From an uncultured Eubacteriales bacterium (GTDB lineage Bacteria > Bacillota_A > Clostridia > Oscillospirales > Oscillospiraceae): a stretch of DNA of 15,426 nt. Below the pieces are notes generated by a model. It had not been told where the DNA came from. It did no database searches and saw only the letters and a program-made list of their open reading frames with translations. Made by a program: the position numbers and the translations under genes. Where the stretch lies: positions 1-15,426 of the forward strand of contig CATIYU010000105.1 of assembly GCA_949739085.1 (NCBI GenBank), read 5' to 3'. Below, in pieces: positions 1-5,091 of the stretch; the stretch's first letter is position 1, and each line of letters begins with the position of its first letter.

Positions 1-458
1 AGCACCACCTCCAGGCTCTCCCCGGGCAGGCCGCTCTTGGCGAACCGGGGGGCCTGACGGGTGGGGGTGGCGAAGTGGGTGTTGCCCCAGCCGCCCTTGC
101 CGCCCCGGCAGAGGATAAAGGGCTCGTCCCCGGACATATCCTGGATGATATCGTTGGTCTCCGCGTCCCGGACCAACGTGCCCCGGGGGACGCGGATGGT
201 CAGGGACTTGCCGTCCTTGCCGCTTTTGCGCTGGCCCATGCCGTCTACGCCGTTCTCCGCCGTGTATTTCCGCTTGTAGCGGAAGTCCATGAGGGTGGAG
301 AGGTTGTCGTCCACCTGGAGGATGATATGTCCTCCAGCGCCGCCGTCACCGCCGTCGGGCCCGCCCGCGGCTACATACTTCTCCCGGTGGAAGGAAACGC
401 ACCCGTTGCCGCCGTTCCCGGCCCGCACGGTGATTCTCGCTTTATCAATAAAGGCCAT
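1..458 (-). CDS. obgE: Obg-family GTPase, N-terminal part (runs off left edge)
   Basis: The reverse strand from the ATG at 458 to the edge encodes 152 residues of an Obg/CgtA protein. It starts MAFIDKARITVRAGNGGNGC and continues with the glycine-rich Obg-fold repeats (GGPDGGDGGAGGH, CRGGKGGWGNTHFATPTRQAP). These are diagnostic of the Obg N-terminal domain that precedes the GTP-binding domain. Obg is a ribosome-associated GTPase needed for large-subunit maturation and stress control. The GTPase and any C-terminal domain lie outside the window. A GAAAGGAG ribosome site sits a few bases before the start. The gene follows the sirtuin on the same strand, but a hairpin with a T-run lies between them, so co-transcription is doubtful. 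The family call is near certain. The frame is open to the edge with no visible damage. Confidence 0.97.
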   Translation of the reverse strand, partial: MAFIDKARITVRAGNGGNGCVSFHREKYVAAGGPDGGDGGAGGHIILQVDDNLSTLMDFRYKRKYTAENGVDGMGQRKSGKDGKSLTIRVPRGTLVRDAETNDIIQDMSGDEPFILCRGGKGGWGNTHFATPTRQAPRFAKSGLPGESLEVV

Positions 459-511
459 AGTGGCTCCTTTCTGTCTCGCTGACCCTGTATCATATTGTGT
501 GGCAAATAAGG

Positions 512-548
512 AGAAAACATACGGCGGCCCCGCCCTTGCGGGACCGCC
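512..548 (-). terminator. Rho-independent terminator after the sirtuin gene
   Basis: On the reverse strand an 11-bp GC-rich stem (arms 538-548 and 523-533, one G-U wobble, 4-nt loop) is followed by GTATGTTTTC. It begins 19 nt past the sirtuin stop codon. The T-run is short, so termination may be partial and obgE may receive some read-through. Confidence 0.65.
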
Positions 549-567
549 CGCGCCGTGGTATACTGTC

Positions 568-1281
568 CTAGAGCTGGCGCATGACCTCCCCGATGGGGGC
601 GCTGATGGTCAAATCCGCGCCCGCGCCGGGAAGCTGGGACTTATTGATGACTACCAGCCGGGTTCCCCGGTAGTAGCGCACCAGCCCCGCCGCCGGGTAG
701 ACGGTGAGGGAGGTGCCGCCGATGATGAGCACCTCCGCCTGCCGGATGGCGGAGACGGATTTTGCCAGCACGTCCTGGTCCAAGCCCTCCTCGTAGAGCA
801 CCACGTCGGGCTTGATGATCCCGCCGCAGCGGCACCGGGGGACGCCCGCGCTGTTCTGGACCGCCTCCACGCCGTGGAACGCGCCGCATCTGGCGCAGTA
901 ATTGCGCAGGACGCTGCCGTGGAGCTCCAGAACGTTTTTGCTACCCGCCTTCTGGTGGAGGCCGTCGATATTCTGGGTGATGACGGCCCGGAGCTTCCCC
1001 AGAGCCTCCAGCTCCGCCAGCTTGAGGTGGGCGGGGTTGGGCTCCGCGTCCAGACAGAGCATCTTGTTGCGGTAGAAGCGGAAGAACTCCTCCGGGTTCT
1101 CCTCGTAAAAGCTGTGGCTGAGGATAGTTTCCGGCGGGTAGTCGTACTGCTGGTGGTAGAGGCCGCCGGTGCTGCGAAAGTCGGGGATGCCGCTCTCGGT
1201 GCTGACCCCGGCCCCGCCGAAAAAGACGGTATTGCCGCTCTGGGCAATCCAATCCTTCAGGGTTTTCACTTCGTCTGACAT
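568..1281 (-). CDS. SIR2-family NAD-dependent protein deacylase (sirtuin, class U type)
   Basis: This 237-aa protein has the usual length of a bacterial sirtuin. Visible motifs in order are the NAD-binding GAGVSTESGIPDFRS (residues 23-37), TQNIDGLHQKAG (102-113), the catalytic His121 in LHGS, a zinc site of Cys129, Cys132, Cys150 and Cys152, then KPDVVLYEE (158-165) and the ribose-binding GGTSL (188-192). All catalytic residues are present. By family knowledge it removes acetyl or other acyl groups from lysines, consuming NAD+ and yielding nicotinamide and O-acyl-ADP-ribose in the cytoplasm. The sequence resembles the Thermotoga-like class U group. The ATG at 1281 follows an AGGAGGG ribosome site. 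It is divergent from the ArsC-like gene with only 54 nt between starts. Its substrates cannot be read from the sequence. Confidence 0.95.
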   Translation of the reverse strand: MSDEVKTLKDWIAQSGNTVFFGGAGVSTESGIPDFRSTGGLYHQQYDYPPETILSHSFYEENPEEFFRFYRNKMLCLDAEPNPAHLKLAELEALGKLRAVITQNIDGLHQKAGSKNVLELHGSVLRNYCARCGAFHGVEAVQNSAGVPRCRCGGIIKPDVVLYEEGLDQDVLAKSVSAIRQAEVLIIGGTSLTVYPAAGLVRYYRGTRLVVINKSQLPGAGADLTISAPIGEVMRQL

Positions 1282-1335
1282 GGGAATCCCTCCTGTTTTC
1301 TCCCATACATTCTATATTATAAGGAGTATACTGGC

Positions 1336-1671
1336 ATGAATATTCAGATTTTTGGCTCCTCCAAGTGCTTTGACACGAAAAAGGCCCAGCGGTGGTTCAA
1401 GGAGCGGCGCATACAGTTCCAGTATATAGACCTCCCCAAGAAGGGCTTTTCCCCCGGGGAGTACCGCTCCGTGCGGCAGAAGCTCAGCTTCGAGCAGCTG
1501 GTGAACACCCAGTGCAGGGCGTACCAGGACCTCTACATGGCCTATATCACCCCGGAGGCGGCGGAGGAGAAGCTCTTTGACAACCCCCAGCTCTTCAACA
1601 CGCCGGTTGTGCGCAACGGGAAATTTGTCACCGTGGGCTTCTGCCCGGAGGTGTGGGAAACCTGGGAGTAG
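1336..1671 (+). CDS. ArsC/Spx-family thioredoxin-fold protein with a single N-terminal cysteine
   Basis: This 111-aa protein has the length and layout of the ArsC/Spx/YffB family: an N-terminal strand and active-site loop (GSSKCFDTKKAQRWF, Cys11), then VNTQCRAYQDL (residues 57-66) and the C-terminal FNTPVVRNGKFVTVGF (cis-Pro90 followed by Arg93). It lacks the CXXC pair of Spx. Cys11 sits at the position of the ArsC catalytic cysteine, and a second Cys60 occupies the usual glycine-like position of the NT(S/R)G motif. Family members include glutaredoxin-coupled arsenate reductases, RNA-polymerase-binding Spx regulators and many uncharacterised proteins, so arsenate reduction is not established. 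No ars genes are near. The AAGGAG at 1321-1326 is 9 nt before the ATG. The gene converges on the small membrane protein, with stops 7 nt apart. Confidence 0.85.
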   Translation: MNIQIFGSSKCFDTKKAQRWFKERRIQFQYIDLPKKGFSPGEYRSVRQKLSFEQLVNTQCRAYQDLYMAYITPEAAEEKLFDNPQLFNTPVVRNGKFVTVGFCPEVWETWE

Positions 1672-1678
1672 CCCGCGC

Positions 1679-1873
1679 CTATTTTTCCCGGTATCCCTTC
1701 ACTGCTGCGGCGGCTCCCAGCAGGATAAGTCCCCAGGAGAGCGCGGGCAGCAGCCCCTCGTCCAGAACCGTCACGTTGGGCATGTTGGACACAATCCATG
1801 CGGCCATGTAGCTGGTGCAGCGCACAATCACTCCGGCGAGGAACAGCCCTACGCCTATAACAATTTTTTTCAT
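1679..1873 (-). CDS. Small hypothetical membrane protein (64 aa)
   Basis: This short reading frame encodes 64 residues with two hydrophobic segments (about residues 4-27 and 42-58), separated by a short polar loop (NMPNVTVLDEG) and ending in the basic tail KGYREK. I recognise no family. Support for it being real: the ATG is 7 nt after the stop of the rhomboid-like gene on the same strand, GGAG sits across that stop at a suitable spacing, and the frame fills the gap exactly up to the convergent ArsC-like gene. It is probably translated with the rhomboid-like protein and could be a membrane partner of it. That link rests on position only. Confidence 0.65.
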   Translation of the reverse strand: MKKIVIGVGLFLAGVIVRCTSYMAAWIVSNMPNVTVLDEGLLPALSWGLILLGAAAAVKGYREK

Positions 1874-1880
1874 ACCCGCG

Positions 1881-2732
1881 TCACTCCGTAAAGTGGGTGT
1901 GGTTGAAGATGTGGTCCTCGCAGAAGCAGTGGTAGCCCGCGCACTTGGAGCAGTAGCGGAACTGGAGGTTGGGGTACTCCGTGTCCGTGCGGCCGCAGAC
2001 GGAGCACTTGTGGTTGTAGCCCTTCTGCCGCTGCTGCTCCTTGACGGCCCTGCGGAACTGCACCGCCTCGGGGCGGCGGCGGACCCGGGCCCGGTCCACC
2101 CGCTGCTGGAAGTCCGGAGAGAAGAAGATCAGCAGGTTCAGGAGGGCCACAACGGGCAGCAGGGCCATGCCCCAGTACCCGGCGGCGATGGACTGGATAA
2201 CGCTGAGGGCGTAGAGGGCGGCCTCCAGAATGGCCAGCCACTTCATTTTAATGGGAATGATGAAGTAGATGTTGATGATGGTATCAGGATAGGTGAGGGC
2301 GTAGGCAAAAAAGAGGGCCGTATTGACGTAGCTGGCCCCCAGGATGGGCAGAGATACGCCGTCAATAAAATAGGCCAGAATGGCGGCCAGGGCGGTCAGC
2401 AGCACGCCGCTGAGGTAGTAGATGGTGAACTTGGCGCTGCCCCAGAGCTGCTCCAGCGTGGAGCCCAGCCAGTAGTAGAAGAAGAGGGAGACAATCAGCC
2501 AGAATCCGCCGCTGGTGGGGGCCAGGGCGTAGGTCACCAGCCGCCAGACCTGCCCGTGGAGGACGGCCTGGGCGTCCATCATCAGAAATTGGAGCAGCAG
2601 GCCGGACCGGTCGAAGATGCTCAGGAGATAGATGGCGGCGTTGGCGGCCACGATGAAGCGCATCAGGTTGGGGATACCCAGCCGGGGGTGTAGAGCGCAG
2701 AAGCGGTCTATGGCGTCGTTCAGCTTTCTCAA
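1881..2732 (-). CDS. Rhomboid-like membrane protein with C-terminal Cys/His-rich (zinc-ribbon-like) tail
   Basis: This 283-aa protein has about six hydrophobic segments and rhomboid landmarks: HGQVWRLVTYALAP (residues 59-72, the L1-loop region), GSTLEQLWG (90-98) and GAS (132-134) at the active-site serine position. The serine motif is GASY rather than GASG. The last membrane segment (about 183-204) has no histidine, so the Ser-His dyad is incomplete and protease activity is doubtful. The tail after residue 240 is soluble and carries Cys243, Cys246, Cys261, Cys264, His268, Cys269, Cys271, His274, His278 and His280, enough ligands for one or two zinc ions. The start is TTG at 2732, chosen because GGAGGA lies 8 nt upstream and no ATG fits. 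It may be an inactive, derlin-like rhomboid that binds membrane proteins. Confidence 0.85.
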   Translation of the reverse strand: MRKLNDAIDRFCALHPRLGIPNLMRFIVAANAAIYLLSIFDRSGLLLQFLMMDAQAVLHGQVWRLVTYALAPTSGGFWLIVSLFFYYWLGSTLEQLWGSAKFTIYYLSGVLLTALAAILAYFIDGVSLPILGASYVNTALFFAYALTYPDTIINIYFIIPIKMKWLAILEAALYALSVIQSIAAGYWGMALLPVVALLNLLIFFSPDFQQRVDRARVRRRPEAVQFRRAVKEQQRQKGYNHKCSVCGRTDTEYPNLQFRYCSKCAGYHCFCEDHIFNHTHFTE

Positions 2733-2740
2733 GGGAAGAT

Positions 2741-2746
2741 TCCTCC
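2741..2746 (-). promoter_or_regulatory. Strong ribosome binding site that fixes a TTG start
   Basis: GGAGGA on the reverse strand ends 8 nt before the TTG at 2732. It is the only strong ribosome site upstream of the rhomboid-like frame, so it decides the non-ATG start. Confidence 0.75.
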
Positions 2747-2767
2747 AGTTTTTTTGGTAGTGGGTCT

Positions 2768-2816
2768 ATTGTACTCCAACAGAGGGGAAAAGTCATCAAA
2801 AATATTTGAATATTTT
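2768..2816 (-). promoter_or_regulatory. Probable promoter and AT-rich palindrome upstream of the rhomboid-like gene
   Basis: On the reverse strand a TACAAT -10 box occupies 2773-2768. No good -35 is present at 17 nt (ATGACT; TGACTT at 16 nt). Just upstream lies a perfect 8+8 palindrome with a 2-nt centre (AAAATATT-CA-AATATTTT on the reverse strand, 2799-2816). The weak -35 beside a palindrome suggests a promoter controlled by a DNA-binding protein. The promoter call is moderate. The palindrome itself is certain. Confidence 0.55.
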
Positions 2817-2849
2817 GGGAAAGGGAGCTGGCGGCGGCGCGGCGGAGAG

Positions 2850-2883
2850 AAAGAGACTGCGGTTTTTGCACCGCAGCCTCTTT
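2850..2883 (-). terminator. Terminator of the polyferredoxin operon
   Basis: Stem arms 2850-2862 and 2871-2883 pair over 13 bp with one G-U wobble and an 8-nt loop. The structure lies shortly downstream of the polyferredoxin-thioredoxin stop codon. On the reverse strand the downstream arm ends in CTCTTTCTCTCC, a modest pyrimidine tail. Confidence 0.75.
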
Positions 2884-2901
2884 TTCGCGTGTCAAGCGGG
2901 C

Positions 2902-4383
2902 TTACGCGCCCTCTGTCAGAGCGCCAACCAGAGATTCCAGCTGCTCGTAGGTGACAGAACCCACGGCGTTGTAGACGATCACGCCGTCCTGATCCAGAAT
3001 AACGGTCTGGGGCAGCATGGTGGAGCCGCCGTAGGCGGCCAGGACGCCGCAGCTGTCCAGGGCAAAGGGGATGGCGTAGCCGTAGTTGGCCAGATAGGCG
3101 TCCACGTCCTCTGTGACCAGGCTGGAGTGGACGGCCACTACCGCCACGCTGCCGCCATAGTCGCGGAAGAGTTGGTCAAAATAGGGCAGCTCCGCTACGC
3201 AGGGGCCGCACCAGGTGGCCCAAAAGTTGATGACCGTCACCGTACCCCGGGTGTCCGAGAGGGTGAAATCGCCGCCGCCGTAGAGGGGCACGGTAAAATC
3301 GGGACCCAGATCGCCCACCTCATTGCCCACGGGGGCTTCCGGCGGGGCGGCCTCCACCGGCGCGTCCGCCGCGTCTGGGGCGGGGGGTTCCCCGGTGAGC
3401 AGATTGTAGTAAGCCAGCGCCGCAGCAAGCACGGCCAGGGCGGCGCACCAGGCGATGTAGCGGTTCCGGCCCAGCCTGCCGGGGGAATCCCCCTGTCTGG
3501 GGGCCCGGAGGGTGACGCCGCCAGCCCGGAAGGAGATGGCGGCGGCGGGGCAGGCGTCCACACATCCGGCGCAGTGGATGCACTCGCGGCCGCCCACATG
3601 GCGGACGTCCATCTTACAGCGGTCCACGCACAGGCCGCAGTGGGTGCATTTGGAGGCATCCACCTTCACGCCCACCAGGTTCAGCCGGGCGAAGAGTCCA
3701 TAGATAGCGCCAAGAGGGCAGAGAAAGCGGCAGAAAACCCGGTAGACAAAGACGCTGGCGCCAAAGATGAGCACCATTATGACGAACTTCCAGGTGAAAA
3801 GGAAGTTCAGCATGGAAAACCGGCTGGCGTTGGCGGGGTTCGCCAGGAGGCCAATAGCCCCCTGGAAGGTCCCGGCGGGGCAGATGTACTTGCAGAAGGC
3901 CGGGACGGGGTAGCGCTGGGCCGCGTACCACAGGGGGATGAGCGCCACAAATACCGCCAGAATCACATACTTCAGGAGGGACAACGCCCGGGTGGCCCGG
4001 CTCTTTTGCAGCTTGGGCGTGGGGATTTTGTGCAGGAGCTCCTGTATCAGACCCATGGGGCACAAAAAACCGCAGATGGTGCGCCCCAGCGTTAGGCCCA
4101 GCAGCAGCAGAACGCCCAGCATATACAGGGGGGCCCGGGTCCCCGACGAGGCCAGGGCGTTTTGCAGGGCCCCCAGCGGGCAGGCCCCCACCGCCCCGGG
4201 GCAGGAGTAGCAGTTAAGACCCGGGACGCAGAGCGCTTTTGTACTGCCCGCGTAGATCTCGCCGCTTATGTAGCCCTTGAGGTGCGCGTTATACAGCAGC
4301 GCCGCGTATACCTGAATGAGCCTGCGCCGGGTGGGCAGGCGGTTTTTTATCCAACTGGCAGCTTTCATCCCTTCAACCCCCAT
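2902..4383 (-). CDS. Membrane polyferredoxin (NapH/YccM-like) fused to a TlpA-like thioredoxin domain
   Basis: This 493-aa fusion has an N-terminal membrane part (about residues 20-235) with several helices and cysteine motifs typical of NapH-like proteins: Cys58/Cys61/Cys68, GFLCPMG (Cys104, Cys108), CKYICPAG (Cys164, Cys168) and CRFLCPLG (Cys218, Cys222). Two 4Fe-4S ferredoxin motifs follow (Cys246, 249, 252, 256 and Cys268, 271, 274, 278). Next come a membrane helix (about 309-327), a Pro/Ala/Glu-rich linker, and a thioredoxin domain with WCGPC (391-395) and the cis-Pro loop STMLPQT (454-460). The layout puts the Fe-S centres inside the cell and the thioredoxin outside. By family knowledge such polyferredoxins pass electrons through the membrane, so an extracytoplasmic disulphide reductase fed by iron-sulphur clusters is inferred. 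Start: ATG 4383 preceded by GAGG, 10 nt after the upstream gene; the frame is open further upstream, but those starts lie inside that gene. Confidence 0.9.
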   Translation of the reverse strand: MGVEGMKAASWIKNRLPTRRRLIQVYAALLYNAHLKGYISGEIYAGSTKALCVPGLNCYSCPGAVGACPLGALQNALASSGTRAPLYMLGVLLLLGLTLGRTICGFLCPMGLIQELLHKIPTPKLQKSRATRALSLLKYVILAVFVALIPLWYAAQRYPVPAFCKYICPAGTFQGAIGLLANPANASRFSMLNFLFTWKFVIMVLIFGASVFVYRVFCRFLCPLGAIYGLFARLNLVGVKVDASKCTHCGLCVDRCKMDVRHVGGRECIHCAGCVDACPAAAISFRAGGVTLRAPRQGDSPGRLGRNRYIAWCAALAVLAAALAYYNLLTGEPPAPDAADAPVEAAPPEAPVGNEVGDLGPDFTVPLYGGGDFTLSDTRGTVTVINFWATWCGPCVAELPYFDQLFRDYGGSVAVVAVHSSLVTEDVDAYLANYGYAIPFALDSCGVLAAYGGSTMLPQTVILDQDGVIVYNAVGSVTYEQLESLVGALTEGA

Positions 4384-4393
4384 CCGATGGCCC

Positions 4394-4849
4394 TCAGCCC
4401 AGGCCGATGCATTCCGTGCAGATGTTGGCCGCCTTGACCAGCACGTCCCGGAGGCCGCCGTTGAGAACGCCCAGGACAATGAGAACAGCGGCGGCGGCAT
4501 AGAGCGCCAGGCGCAGGCCCCTTGTTCCGGCATTCCCCAGTTCCGTTCGGGGCGCGGCTTTGGGAGGTGTTCTCCCGCGGCGGACGCTCTGTTGTCCCGC
4601 CGCGGCCTGGAGGACCAGCCCCGCCGCAGCCAGCGCCAGATAGGCGAAGAGCGCGGGGGAGATGGCCGCCAGACGGTCCGCCACGATCTCCCAGGAATAT
4701 ACGGGCTCAATGCGCTCGCCGGAGGCGGTGAAGTTTTCCGGGCTGTTGCCGGTAAGGCAGACGTCCGCCGCCTGCCAGCACAGCAGCAGGCACACGGCGG
4801 CGGTCGCCGCCGCTAGGACCAGGCGCAGAACGCGCAGGGCGCGGGCCAT
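4394..4849 (-). CDS. Membrane protein with C-terminal CD1871A-type CXXC tail
   Basis: This 151-aa protein has an N-terminal hydrophobic helix (about residues 7-26), a short polar loop, a second helix (about 62-82), a basic Arg/Lys/Pro linker (90-110), and a last helix followed by NGGLRDVLVKAANICTECIG with Cys144 and Cys147 at the extreme C-terminus. That final 40-residue block matches the small CD1871A family of CXXC proteins, known from Clostridia next to polyferredoxin and thioredoxin genes. Those proteins are normally about as short as this block, so this looks like a fusion or an extended form. The CXXC pair beside the membrane could relay electrons or bind a metal. Start ATG 4849 was chosen because a consensus promoter lies at 4912-4884, which leaves a leader of about 28 nt with GGGGGAG. 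It is first in the operon with the polyferredoxin fusion. Confidence 0.85.
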   Translation of the reverse strand: MARALRVLRLVLAAATAAVCLLLCWQAADVCLTGNSPENFTASGERIEPVYSWEIVADRLAAISPALFAYLALAAAGLVLQAAAGQQSVRRGRTPPKAAPRTELGNAGTRGLRLALYAAAAVLIVLGVLNGGLRDVLVKAANICTECIGLG

Positions 4850-4883
4850 GAGATCTCCCCCTTTTTCCATACAGCTTTCCCAC

Positions 4884-4912
4884 ATTATACTGCCGGAAGC
4901 CCTGTAATGCAA
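4884..4912 (-). promoter_or_regulatory. Sigma-A promoter of the CXXC/polyferredoxin operon
   Basis: Reverse strand: TTGCAT (4912-4907), 17-nt spacer, TATAAT (4889-4884). Transcription should start near 4877. This rules out the longer reading-frame starts upstream and supports the ATG at 4849. Confidence 0.85.
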
Positions 4913-4945
4913 GGGGGAGTGCAGGCGGCGGGCTCGCGAATCCGC

Positions 4946-4958
4946 CCAAAATTTTTGG
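4946..4958. promoter_or_regulatory. Palindrome midway between the divergent redox promoters
   Basis: CCAAAA-T-TTTTGG is a perfect 6+6 inverted repeat. Its centre (4952) lies at the midpoint between the two -35 boxes (ending at 4912 and starting at 4991). It could be a shared operator for both transcription units. No regulator gene is adjacent. Confidence 0.4.
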
Positions 4959-4990
4959 TTTGTGGGGGCCGCCCTTTGTCACTCAACATA

Positions 4991-5019
4991 TTGACAGGCC
5001 GGTCCCTTTCCCGTATCAT
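4991..5019 (+). promoter_or_regulatory. Sigma-A promoter of the thioredoxin lipoprotein
   Basis: TTGACA (4991-4996), 17-nt spacer, TATCAT (5014-5019). The leader is about 65 nt and ends in GGAGGA (5078-5083), 8 nt before the ATG at 5092. Confidence 0.85.
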
Positions 5020-5091
5020 GGGACGCAGCTATTTCTTCGGCCAGATCAGCCGGGAGAGATAGAAATACAGGGAATTTGGAGGAAATGAACC

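Noticed and set aside
1336..1671. Dedicated arsenate reductase of an ars operon
   Set aside because: No arsR, arsB or acr3 gene is near, and family members are often unrelated to arsenic.
2806..4095. Long + strand open frame opposite the polyferredoxin fusion
   Set aside because: No recognisable domain, low-complexity Gly/His/Val composition, and it lies antisense to a gene with clear Fe-S and thioredoxin motifs.
4384..4710. N-terminal extension of the polyferredoxin fusion (frame open to 4710)
   Set aside because: The extra residues are Arg/Pro/Ser-rich shadow of the upstream CXXC gene. The ATG at 4383 sits 10 nt after that gene's stop with a GAGG before it.
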